The translations under genes and the position numbers were made by a program. This document shows, piece by piece, positions 34,620 through 42,456 of a stretch of 64,000 bases of DNA; position 1 is the stretch's first letter, and each line of letters opens with the position of its first letter. Source of the DNA: Bacteroidota bacterium (GTDB lineage: Bacteria; Bacteroidota; Bacteroidia; UKL13-3); the NCBI GenBank assembly GCA_027488905.1, contig JAIYAT010000003.1, forward strand, positions 54,642 to 118,641, written 5' to 3'. The notes under the pieces were generated by a model. That model was not told where the DNA came from, did no database searches, and saw nothing but the letters and a program-made list of their open reading frames with translations.

Positions 34620-36965
34620 ATGAATAGAATTCTACTTTTATTATGGATATGTGGGAGCACATTTGTGTTGCAAGCCCAGAATCTCCGCAACAATCCAAGT
34701 TCAAACCATGGCAACAAGTTTGAGCAATTGGGAACCATTTTACCAGATGCCAATACCTATAGAGCCGCTTCTGGCTCACCAGGGCACCAATATTGGCAGC
34801 AACAAGCCGATTATAAAATCGAGGCTTTTTTAGATGAAGCCAATTTGCGTTTACATGGCGAGGAGCGAATTACCTACCACAATAATTCGCCAGACGTGCT
34901 TAGCTATTTATGGTTACAATTAGATGAAAATCAACACCAGCCAAATGCAGAAAGCAACAATTTTGATGGCAGCGAGAAATCGTATCCGTTAACGGTTGGA
35001 CAATTGGAAGGCTTAGAATTTAGAAAAAACTTAGAAGGATATGGCGTAAACATTCTATCTGTTACTGACACTTTTGGAAACCCTTTAAAATATACCATCA
35101 ACCAAACCATGATGCGTGTAGAGTTAAAAACACCTTTAAAGTCTAAAGGCAAGTTTAGCTTTAAAATTAAGTGGAATTACAAAATTCCAGAGCGCATGAA
35201 AATTGGGGGAAGAGGGGGTTATGAGCGTTTTGGTTCAGACAGTAACTGCACTTTTACCATATCGCAATGGTATCCAAGGATGTGTATATACAATGATTAT
35301 CAAGGTTGGAACCATAAACAATTCACTGGTAGAGGCGAGTTCTCATTGGTTTTTGGAAATTTTGAGGTTAACATGAAAGTGCCTGCCGACCATGTGGTGG
35401 GCTCTACTGGAACATGCAGCAATTATGCAGAGGTACTAACTAAGGAGCAATTAGCTAGGTGGAATTTGGCTCAAACCGCAACAGAACCAATAGAAATTGT
35501 GAACTTAGAAGAAGCCAAACAGAAAGAAAAGTCGCCAGTAAATAATAGTTACAAAACTTGGCGTTATAAGGCAACCAATGTAAGAGACTTTGCTTGGGGA
35601 AGTTCAAGGAAGTTTGTTTGGGATGCTATGGCGGAGCCTGTAGAAGGCAAAAAGGTAATGTGCATGAGTTATTATCCTAAAGAGGCTTATGGCTTGTACA
35701 GAAAATACTCTACAAAAGTGGTGGCCCAAACCATTAGAACCTATAGCAAATTTACCATCCCATATCCTTATCCAGTGGCTATTAGTGTGGAGGCCGCAAG
35801 CGGAATGGAGTATCCAATGATATGTTTTAACTTTGGAAGAACTGATGAAGATGGCACCTATAGTGCTAGAACAAAGTATGGCATGATTGGCGTTATTATT
35901 CATGAGGTGGGACACAATTTTTTCCCAATGATTATCAATAGTGATGAGCGCCAATGGAGTTGGATGGATGAAGGCTTGAACACTTTTGTGCAATTTTTAA
36001 CCGAGCAAGAATTTGATAACAATTATCCATCATCAAGGGGACCAGCTCATAAGATTGTAGATTACATGAGATTACCTAAGAATCAGCTTGAACCAATAAT
36101 GACCAATAGCGAAAACATCATACAATTTGGTCCGAATGCTTATGCAAAACCTGCCACTGCTTTAAATATTCTAAGAGAAACTGTAATGGGCAGAGAGTTA
36201 TTTGATTATGCCTTTAAAGAATATTGCAAGCGTTGGGCATTTAAACATCCTTCGCCATCCGATTTTTTCAGAACCATGGAAGATGCTTCGGCAGTGGATT
36301 TAGATTGGTATTGGCGTGCTTGGTTTTATGATATTGAGCCAGTTGATATTTCATTGGACAGTGTATTTGTATTTAGAGCAGATATACCAAAAGCTCCTTT
36401 GGAGAAATTTGAAACAAAAAGAAGCAGACCAGAGCCAGAAGAATTCATTCATGTAAGCAGGCAAAGAAACCTAGCCAGTGGCATGGTATTTTTGGTAGAT
36501 AAAGACACCAGCTTGCGTGATTTTTATTATTACTATAAACCTGTAACAGATACTAGTTCAAGACGTGTAAACCGATACGAAAGCAACACACCGATTACAG
36601 AAACTGATTTTGAAAAGTATAAAGACAAATATTACTACGAATTGCATTTTAGCAATAAAGGAGGCAGTGTAATGCCAATTATTATTGAATGGACTTACGA
36701 AGACGGTACCAAAGAGGTGGAATACATTAATGCTTATATCTGGCGCAAGAATGAAAAGGAGGTAATTAAAACCTTTGCAAAAGACAAAAAGGTGGCTGGC
36801 ATACAGCTTGATCCATACAAAGAAACAGCAGATATAGATGAACGCAACAATGCTTGGACCAAAGATTTGACTCCTACTTCATTTGACTTATTTAAGGCTA
36901 AAACCCTTGGTAGAGGTCAGTATGACGATGCTAATCCCATGAAAAAGGCAAAAAAAGGAAACTGA
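34620..36965 (+). CDS. Secreted M1-family metallopeptidase
   Basis: 781 aa with a signal peptide (MNRILLLLWICGSTFVLQAQ). The zinc site is HEVGHN (His about residue 428) with the third ligand in WMDEGLN some 20 residues later, and the substrate-binding exopeptidase motif appears as SGMEYPM, with Tyr in place of the usual Asn. The long C-terminal region (~560-781) is beta-rich. It should work in the periplasm or at the surface on peptides. It is probably co-transcribed with the HupE-like gene (3 bp apart). No T9SS sorting domain, unlike the M1 gene at 52227. Confidence 0.88.
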   Translation: MNRILLLLWICGSTFVLQAQNLRNNPSSNHGNKFEQLGTILPDANTYRAASGSPGHQYWQQQADYKIEAFLDEANLRLHGEERITYHNNSPDVLSYLWLQLDENQHQPNAESNNFDGSEKSYPLTVGQLEGLEFRKNLEGYGVNILSVTDTFGNPLKYTINQTMMRVELKTPLKSKGKFSFKIKWNYKIPERMKIGGRGGYERFGSDSNCTFTISQWYPRMCIYNDYQGWNHKQFTGRGEFSLVFGNFEVNMKVPADHVVGSTGTCSNYAEVLTKEQLARWNLAQTATEPIEIVNLEEAKQKEKSPVNNSYKTWRYKATNVRDFAWGSSRKFVWDAMAEPVEGKKVMCMSYYPKEAYGLYRKYSTKVVAQTIRTYSKFTIPYPYPVAISVEAASGMEYPMICFNFGRTDEDGTYSARTKYGMIGVIIHEVGHNFFPMIINSDERQWSWMDEGLNTFVQFLTEQEFDNNYPSSRGPAHKIVDYMRLPKNQLEPIMTNSENIIQFGPNAYAKPATALNILRETVMGRELFDYAFKEYCKRWAFKHPSPSDFFRTMEDASAVDLDWYWRAWFYDIEPVDISLDSVFVFRADIPKAPLEKFETKRSRPEPEEFIHVSRQRNLASGMVFLVDKDTSLRDFYYYYKPVTDTSSRRVNRYESNTPITETDFEKYKDKYYYELHFSNKGGSVMPIIIEWTYEDGTKEVEYINAYIWRKNEKEVIKTFAKDKKVAGIQLDPYKETADIDERNNAWTKDLTPTSFDLFKAKTLGRGQYDDANPMKKAKKGN

Positions 36966-37022
36966 TAAACTTCATTTTCTTTTAACTTGGGTAAATTCTT
37001 ATACTTGCTCATCAATTAATCT

Positions 37023-37730
37023 ATGAGCGCTACCCAAGTTAAAATTATCCTTGCTTTCTTGTGTTTGCAGGGCTTTGCCATTACTGCATTTGGGCAAACC
37101 TATTTTGGCATTACCTACCAAGGTTCTTCCTTTGCTAGAGGATTGCCAAATTTTAAAAATGAAGTATATAAGTGGAACAACATCACTTATTCAGAATTTG
37201 GAGATAAGTTTGAGTTTAACAATTTCTTTCATGGAATGGGTTTTGAAATTGGTACCTATACCAGGGATGGCATGCATGTGTTTACAGGCTGGGAAAACAA
37301 ACACTTCTCCACCCATGGAAACGGTGATTACACCAGTCAAGGTAGGAACTATGAAGGCGACATAACCATTAAAATTAGGCATAATTTGTTTCATACTTTT
37401 GGGATAGGTTACAAACTTTCTGATAAATTTACCTTTGGTGTTTGCCCAATTGATATTGGCAATTTTAAAGTGTTAAAAAAGGATACAAAATCAACTGATA
37501 ATCCAGAAGAATTTATACAATTATACCAAGTAAACACTGGTTTGCTTTCACAAAATACTACTTTGGGAATGACACTATATGCAGATGTTTACCCAATTCG
37601 TTTTTTCCGACTGCGGGCTTCTTATTATTTTGATTATATTCCTACTGAGCTTGGCATTGACCCATTTTATGCCTACCAGTTAAACTCCTTCAATTTACAG
37701 GCGGCTATCATCATTGGAAATAAAAAATAA
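37023..37730 (+). CDS. Exported outer-membrane-type protein
   Basis: 235 aa. A signal peptide is likely (IILAFLCLQGFAITAFGQ). The mature part has alternating aromatic strands (TYFGITYQGSSFARG, HTFGIGYKLSDKFTFGV, RLRASYYFDYI) and ends in a strand, suggestive of a small outer-membrane beta-barrel. No family is recognised. It is five bases from a gene of similar type, forming an operon of surface components. Confidence 0.6.
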   Translation: MSATQVKIILAFLCLQGFAITAFGQTYFGITYQGSSFARGLPNFKNEVYKWNNITYSEFGDKFEFNNFFHGMGFEIGTYTRDGMHVFTGWENKHFSTHGNGDYTSQGRNYEGDITIKIRHNLFHTFGIGYKLSDKFTFGVCPIDIGNFKVLKKDTKSTDNPEEFIQLYQVNTGLLSQNTTLGMTLYADVYPIRFFRLRASYYFDYIPTELGIDPFYAYQLNSFNLQAAIIIGNKK

Positions 37731-37735
37731 GCAAC

Positions 37736-38524
37736 ATGAAAAAATTTAACACTCCTTTTTTGCTTGTTTTATTGATGCTTTTATTGGCCTTCTCTAGCAA
37801 AGCACAATTAGAGGCAATTGACCTTAATTTTAGTGCAGCCATTAATAGTATTGGCGGTAAAAGTATCAAAGCTGCAACACAGTCCTATAATGAGGTTTAC
37901 GGTACGCAATTAAAACGAGAAATGGGAGAAGCAGGCATTCCTTATCTAACAGAAATAGGAATGCGTTTCTGGCTGTCTGATAATTTTGGAATGTGCTTAA
38001 ACTTGAGCACTGCTAGAAATGTTATGAAGGCAGAGTTTAACAATGGAAACATAAGGCAATTTACCTTACTCAACCGCACACCAATAGATTTCGGATTGGT
38101 ATTTGGGAACAGAAAAAAATGGGCTCTACAAACGCGCATAGGTTTTGCTACCAGTTCTTTGGTTTCAAATTACGAATACCCTGATGGCACCATTTCATTT
38201 AGTCAGATGCAGCCTATTAACGGCACATATAATACTTTTGGATTTTTCTATAAAATAGACACCAGCATAAAATTAAAAGGTCCATTGAACCTATATTTTG
38301 GAATTACTGGCGCTACTAATGCAGGTGGTTATTACAACGATTTATCTGGTGTAAGAGGCGAAGACGGCGCAAGTGACTCATGGGTACCTGTTAATTTTGA
38401 GGCCTATGAACAGGTGATTCCCAATGGGAATTTCTATGATTATCCAGACGATCAATACTGGAAAATGGATTATTTTATGTTGTTCGGAGGTTTACAATTT
38501 AATTTCAATGTTTATGAAAATTAA
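37736..38524 (+). CDS. Exported outer-membrane-type protein
   Basis: 262 aa. Signal peptide MKKFNTPFLLVLLMLLLAFS is followed by beta-rich sequence (IGMRFWLSDNFGMCLNLS, PIDFGLVFGNRKKWALQTRIG, YFMLFGGLQFNFNV). It resembles small beta-barrel proteins of Bacteroidota, but I cannot place it in a named family. Its stop lies inside the start of the next lipoprotein gene, indicating coupled translation. Confidence 0.58.
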   Translation: MKKFNTPFLLVLLMLLLAFSSKAQLEAIDLNFSAAINSIGGKSIKAATQSYNEVYGTQLKREMGEAGIPYLTEIGMRFWLSDNFGMCLNLSTARNVMKAEFNNGNIRQFTLLNRTPIDFGLVFGNRKKWALQTRIGFATSSLVSNYEYPDGTISFSQMQPINGTYNTFGFFYKIDTSIKLKGPLNLYFGITGATNAGGYYNDLSGVRGEDGASDSWVPVNFEAYEQVIPNGNFYDYPDDQYWKMDYFMLFGGLQFNFNVYEN

Positions 38525-39017
38525 GCTTTTGGTTCAAACCTACTTATTGTGTGTGATACTTTTAGGTGCTTGTAAAACAGAAAACGCACTCAGACAAAAC
38601 TTTAGTGGCCCTAGAAAAATTAGCAGGTATCAATGGCTAAAGCAAGATTCGGTTTCTGGTGATTTTAATAAAACCATTTATGATATTGACACTTTGGGAA
38701 CCATTGTTTTTTGGGATAATGCTAGCGATACTTATAATGATTTGGATTTTAAAGTAAAAGCCTACCCTGTTTCGTGGGGAAGTAGTTTCCAAAAGCTAGT
38801 CAATTCAGGTGCAGCAATCAAATGGTATGCCGATTGGAAGGAGGCTAAATCTTTTAGCTTTTTTACGATTCCAACAGGTACAGATTTTGTGCGAAGGGTT
38901 ACTTATACTGTAGATAAGCGAGGTAAAAAACTTGTTTTAATTGGTGCTTTTTCTGATGGCAAAAATTATTTTAAAGAAGTACTAGAACTTGAGGAAATTC
39001 CCAATTCAGGTTTATAA
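38514..39017 (+). CDS. Lipoprotein of unknown function
   Basis: 167 aa from ATG 38514. A longer frame upstream is a shadow of the preceding gene; the internal start gives MKIKLLVQTYLLCVILLGAC, with a clear lipobox LLGAC and Cys20 as the acylation site. The rest has beta-strand character and no motif I know. It overlaps the preceding gene by 11 bases and is third in the 37023-39017 operon. It carries one GGTTCAAACC word, encoding Val-Gln-Thr in its signal peptide. Confidence 0.65.
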   Translation: MKIKLLVQTYLLCVILLGACKTENALRQNFSGPRKISRYQWLKQDSVSGDFNKTIYDIDTLGTIVFWDNASDTYNDLDFKVKAYPVSWGSSFQKLVNSGAAIKWYADWKEAKSFSFFTIPTGTDFVRRVTYTVDKRGKKLVLIGAFSDGKNYFKEVLELEEIPNSGL

Positions 39018-39050
39018 GTATTGATGTAATTATCTCAGCACTAAATCAGT

Positions 39051-39058
39051 TATCTTTG
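39051..39058 (+). promoter_or_regulatory. -7 promoter box immediately before a lipoprotein gene
   Basis: TATCTTTG matches the Bacteroidota -7 box and ends four bases before the ATG of the gene at 39063, so the message would be leaderless or nearly so. A TTG lies 27 bases upstream, too far for a good -33. Confidence 0.4.
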
Positions 39059-39062
39059 AGGC

Positions 39063-39554
39063 ATGAAGGCATTGAGAATTATTCTAGTATTTTGTTTAGT
39101 TACTTTAGTTTTTGTGGGTTGTCGTAAGGATGAAAGCAGGAACCAACAAGGTGATTTTTTCCCTCCTGTTAATGTAGATTTTTATGTGAACTTAAATTTG
39201 CCAAGCTATGCAGATTTACAATTTACCAATGGCTATGCTTATGAGTTGAACCAAGGATACAAGCAGCGAGGAATTATAATTTACAACACAGGTTTTGAAG
39301 GGCAGGAAAAATATGTTGCCTTCGACAGATCTTGCCCAGTGAATGTAGATAGTAGTTGCAGTTATGTAAGTGTAGAAGCCTCAGGTATTTTTTTTAAATG
39401 CGGACAATTTAAAGGCAGCAACTTTACCAGTTGTTGTGGGTCTAGGTTTGTGGCCAGCAATGGTTCGCAAATAGAAGGCCCCGCGAAGCGGGGCCTTAGA
39501 CAGTACTATGTGCGAAATCTGGGCACACAACTGCATATCACGGCTACACCCTAA
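39063..39554 (+). CDS. Degenerate Rieske-fold lipoprotein
   Basis: 163 aa with lipobox VFVGC (Cys about residue 20). The layout AFDRSCPVN, a middle strand, SCCGSRF and GPAKRGLRQY follows the Rieske domain pattern (VxYxxxCTH, CPCHGSxF, GPAPRPLxxY). Both cluster histidines are missing (CPV for CTH, SCCGS for CPCHGS), so a 2Fe-2S cluster is unlikely. This is a known Bacteroidota pattern of Rieske-like lipoproteins without cluster. A 10-bp GC-rich hairpin lies in its last third. It is exactly adjacent, tail to tail, to the next gene. Confidence 0.7.
   Translation: MKALRIILVFCLVTLVFVGCRKDESRNQQGDFFPPVNVDFYVNLNLPSYADLQFTNGYAYELNQGYKQRGIIIYNTGFEGQEKYVAFDRSCPVNVDSSCSYVSVEASGIFFKCGQFKGSNFTSCCGSRFVASNGSQIEGPAKRGLRQYYVRNLGTQLHITATP
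39475..39497. repeat. Perfect GC-rich hairpin inside a coding sequence
   Basis: AAGGCCCCGC and GCGGGGCCTT are exact inverted copies around a 3-base GAA loop. It encodes the Gly-Pro-Ala-Lys-Arg-Gly-Leu strand of the Rieske-like lipoprotein. A stem this G+C-rich is out of character with the AT-rich surroundings and would be very stable in RNA. Confidence 0.75.
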
Positions 39555-40286
39555 TTAAAACTTAATAGGAATTCGTCCTTTTTTATAACCCTTTACTTGC
39601 AAGCTATATTGATAGCCATGCGCTTTTAAACTACTTATATCATAACAAAGGGTGTCTGTAAAATAAGCTAAACACATCTGTGGCGCTGGCATATTTCCTA
39701 AAGCAAATTCTATCTGCATTGGCATACTTTCCTTTAGATTCCCATCCCAATGTAAATTAATGGGTGAAGCATCAAAATTACAGCCACTAAATGCCACAAA
39801 TAACTTTAAATTGTTTCCTTCTTGCCATACGTTTTCTATGCTTACTGTTTGCTCTTTATCTAAAGATGGACTATTGATTAAACTTTTGCTACACTTGCCA
39901 GAAACCTTATTAATACAAGTAATACCAACCTTTTGGGTAGGCATAATCATTCCATTTGGGCATTCAACAAAAATACTTTCGCAAGTTTCATTTGACTTTA
40001 GCGCTCTTGTGCCAAATACTACTTTTTGTCCTTCAGCATAATTTTCAGCAGCAAAATTAATAATGTCATTGGCACAGGCTTGATAAACCTCTCCATTGTT
40101 TCCTTGAATCCATAAATTGTTTAAAACACTTTTGCTGTAATCTGTTTTAATTAAGGTGCCTGAAAGATTGCAATCTTTGGAATAGCCGCCACCACTGCCC
40201 TTTCCTTCTTCTAATTTCTTACAAGATACAAATCCTACTAAAATTGAAATGGCAAACATGGCTGCCAGGTTGTTTAATTTTTGCAT
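39555..40286 (-). CDS. Cys-rich lipoprotein of unknown function
   Basis: 243 aa, lipobox GFVSC with the acylated Cys about residue 22. About nine further cysteines are spread in pairs through the protein (DCNLSG, QACAN, NETCESIFVECPNG, ITCINKVSGKC, SGCN, MCLA, LCYD), suggesting several disulfides in the periplasm. No domain is recognised. It lies downstream of the anti-sigma/beta-barrel gene with a 55-bp gap, so it could be in the same transcription unit. Confidence 0.65.
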   Translation of the reverse strand: MQKLNNLAAMFAISILVGFVSCKKLEEGKGSGGGYSKDCNLSGTLIKTDYSKSVLNNLWIQGNNGEVYQACANDIINFAAENYAEGQKVVFGTRALKSNETCESIFVECPNGMIMPTQKVGITCINKVSGKCSKSLINSPSLDKEQTVSIENVWQEGNNLKLFVAFSGCNFDASPINLHWDGNLKESMPMQIEFALGNMPAPQMCLAYFTDTLCYDISSLKAHGYQYSLQVKGYKKGRIPIKF

Positions 40287-40341
40287 AGCTTTTAATGATT
40301 ATATACCAAAGACTATCTAAATGACTCGCATGTTACAAAGT

Positions 40342-41619
40342 TTAAAAATAATATTGTAATCCCATTTGTATGACAAAATTGGCGCTTGGTTTTTTATTGT
40401 ATACACTTGGATTTAAATAACTTCTGCGGTAACCAATTGCCCCTAAACCTGCATTCATCCAAAGATTTTTTCGAATGTTGTATCCTGCCGATGCTGTACT
40501 TGTAAGGCCAAACATATTTCTATTGAATCTATCTTGATTTGCGGCATTAATAGGCGATTCAATGGCTTTACTTACAGGATCATAGCGCATAGAAGAGGTA
40601 GCTAAAAGATAGTTAAATTGAGCAGCAACATCCATTTTTAATTGCCATTTATTCATTTGCTTCAAGTAAGTTATTCCAAGCGGTAAAGTGGCTGTTGTAT
40701 AATTTAAATCAAAGTATTGCTTATGATAAAACATTTCATCCCCACTTGCACTAATACTTCCTTCCGTATAGTCAGTATATAAACGCATGTCAGTAAAAAT
40801 GGTGCGTTGATATTGCAAGCCCGTCCAGAACCAAAAATTCCTGTAAATTCGCTTTCCCAGCAAAAGATTCAAGCCATAAGCGGCTTGTGCAGCGTTACTT
40901 GATGGTTTATCTGTTATTTGTAAAAAGCTTTCCTCATTATTACTTAACACACCTTTTCCAAATAACTGTAGATAATTAGCAGCTAGCCACCATTGCTTAT
41001 TAGGCTTATCACCTTGTACATTAATTAAACCCAATTTATCAACTGGAATTTCAATGTTTTCGCAAACCGATGCCCTAATTGTATCCGCAAGGCTTAGGGA
41101 ATCATTAAATAGATTAGAAAACCCTGTTGAATTAAAAGCAGGGGGATTAACATTCTCAACTATTGGTAGCGCTTGCTGGCCCTTATCTTCCAGAGAGTTC
41201 ATTGGTTCATTTAGGGCTTTACTAGGTGTTAATTTTTTAATGTTTCGGTGCTCTTTTTTTTCGGTTTGAGCCAAACTTTTACGCGTGAAATTATTTGAGT
41301 TTATAATTGAATTTTTATGTTGTTGCTCTTGAGAAGGAATTTTCTTTTTAGGGGTTTTTAAAGTTAGTTTTTCAGTAACCTCTTTTCTTACTTGTTTTTG
41401 AGGCGCTATGGTTGGTTCAACCCGAAACCAATAGCTAATTGCTAAAATACTTGCAGCAGCAACTGGTAAAAGCCAAAACCAAGCAAAGACCATTTTCCTT
41501 TTCTTATTGCTGCGTTGAGTTTGCATGCTTTCAAACAACTTGTCATTTGGTGTGCTTTCAAAAGTATGCAAGCTATCGAATAGTTGCTGATCTAGAGCGT
41601 CTTTATCCTTGGTGTTCAT
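40342..41619 (-). CDS. Anti-sigma-like protein fused to outer-membrane beta-barrel
   Basis: 425 aa. Residues 1-45 are hydrophilic and cytoplasmic, a single membrane segment (MVFAWFWLLPVAAASILAI) covers ~43-63, then a Lys- and Pro-rich periplasmic linker to ~205, and a C-terminal beta-strand-rich region (~205-425) ending in aromatic FVIQMGLQYYF like outer-membrane beta-barrels. The ECF sigma gene overlaps its start by 17 bases. The architecture suggests one polypeptide crossing inner membrane, periplasm and outer membrane, with the cytoplasmic end holding the sigma factor. The anti-sigma role is inferred from position and topology, not from a sequence motif. Confidence 0.72.
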   Translation of the reverse strand: MNTKDKDALDQQLFDSLHTFESTPNDKLFESMQTQRSNKKRKMVFAWFWLLPVAAASILAISYWFRVEPTIAPQKQVRKEVTEKLTLKTPKKKIPSQEQQHKNSIINSNNFTRKSLAQTEKKEHRNIKKLTPSKALNEPMNSLEDKGQQALPIVENVNPPAFNSTGFSNLFNDSLSLADTIRASVCENIEIPVDKLGLINVQGDKPNKQWWLAANYLQLFGKGVLSNNEESFLQITDKPSSNAAQAAYGLNLLLGKRIYRNFWFWTGLQYQRTIFTDMRLYTDYTEGSISASGDEMFYHKQYFDLNYTTATLPLGITYLKQMNKWQLKMDVAAQFNYLLATSSMRYDPVSKAIESPINAANQDRFNRNMFGLTSTASAGYNIRKNLWMNAGLGAIGYRRSYLNPSVYNKKPSANFVIQMGLQYYF

Positions 41620-42160
41620 ATGCCAGATTCTCCTTTTTTTTTAGTCCTAATTTTTGTGATAACAACTGCTTTGCCCTATGTAAATGAACTCGTGAAGCCG
41701 CTTCTGAGATTCCTAATTGGGCTGCAATTTCTGGGTGGGAATAGCCATCAATACAATACAAATTGAGTACTACTTTGTAATTTTCTGGCAGCGTTTGAAT
41801 GGTGTTTAATAATTCCTTTACCTGAATATTTTCTAGTGGCTCAAAAGCATGCTCCCTTAAATAAATAGCTGCCTCTGTGTCGGTTTCTAAGGTAAATTTA
41901 TGGGTAAGTCTAAGGTGTGTAAGGGCCGTGTTAACAGTAATTCTTCGCATCCATCCTTCAAACGACCCTTGATTTTTAAAATCACTGAGCTTACTAAAAA
42001 TCTTTATAAAGCTTTCTTGCAATACTTCTTCAGCCTCAGTTTGGTTACGACTATGCCTAAGACAAATCCCAAATAATTTTGGGGCATAGCGATCCCAAAG
42101 CAGTTTTTCGGCTTTAGGATTATTTTTGAGGCAAGCATTAATAAGGTCGTAGTCAGTCAG
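41603..42160 (-). CDS. ECF-family RNA polymerase sigma factor
   Basis: About 185 aa. The C-terminal 139 residues begin with a TTG-coded LQESFIKIF, but the frame continues upstream with clear sigma region 2 sequence (KAEKLLWDRYAPKLFGICLR, then SRNQTEAEEV). Region 2 includes FEGWMRRITVNTAL and region 4 LPENYKVVLNLYCIDGYSHP then IAAQLGISEAASRVHLHRAK. No ATG exists before the upstream in-frame stop at 42173-42175, so translation must start at a non-ATG codon, most likely CTG at 42158-42160 (LTDYDLINACL), preceded by AGAAAG. It is coupled to the anti-sigma/barrel gene. Confidence 0.85.
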   Translation of the reverse strand: MTDYDLINACLKNNPKAEKLLWDRYAPKLFGICLRHSRNQTEAEEVLQESFIKIFSKLSDFKNQGSFEGWMRRITVNTALTHLRLTHKFTLETDTEAAIYLREHAFEPLENIQVKELLNTIQTLPENYKVVLNLYCIDGYSHPEIAAQLGISEAASRVHLHRAKQLLSQKLGLKKKENLAYEHQG

Positions 42161-42456
42161 CTTTCTGGTGATTTAAATGAAGACTACTACAAAGATAAAA
42201 GTGTTACATGAAAAGATATTTTTAAAAAAATAGCTAGTGTCTGCTTAAAAAGGTAGACAATTCAATGATGCACAGTTTTTTGAACATTTGACACACTTCC
42301 TTTCACTTAGCAGGCTTCAATTTAATGAAATTCCCAATAAAATCGAAACACACAAGGTTATTAAGCAGGCCCTATTTACAGATAAAGTTTTTCAATTATT
42401 TCTTTAACTTAATAGACAATTAAAAAAATATTCTATATCAATAAAAATATTTGCAA

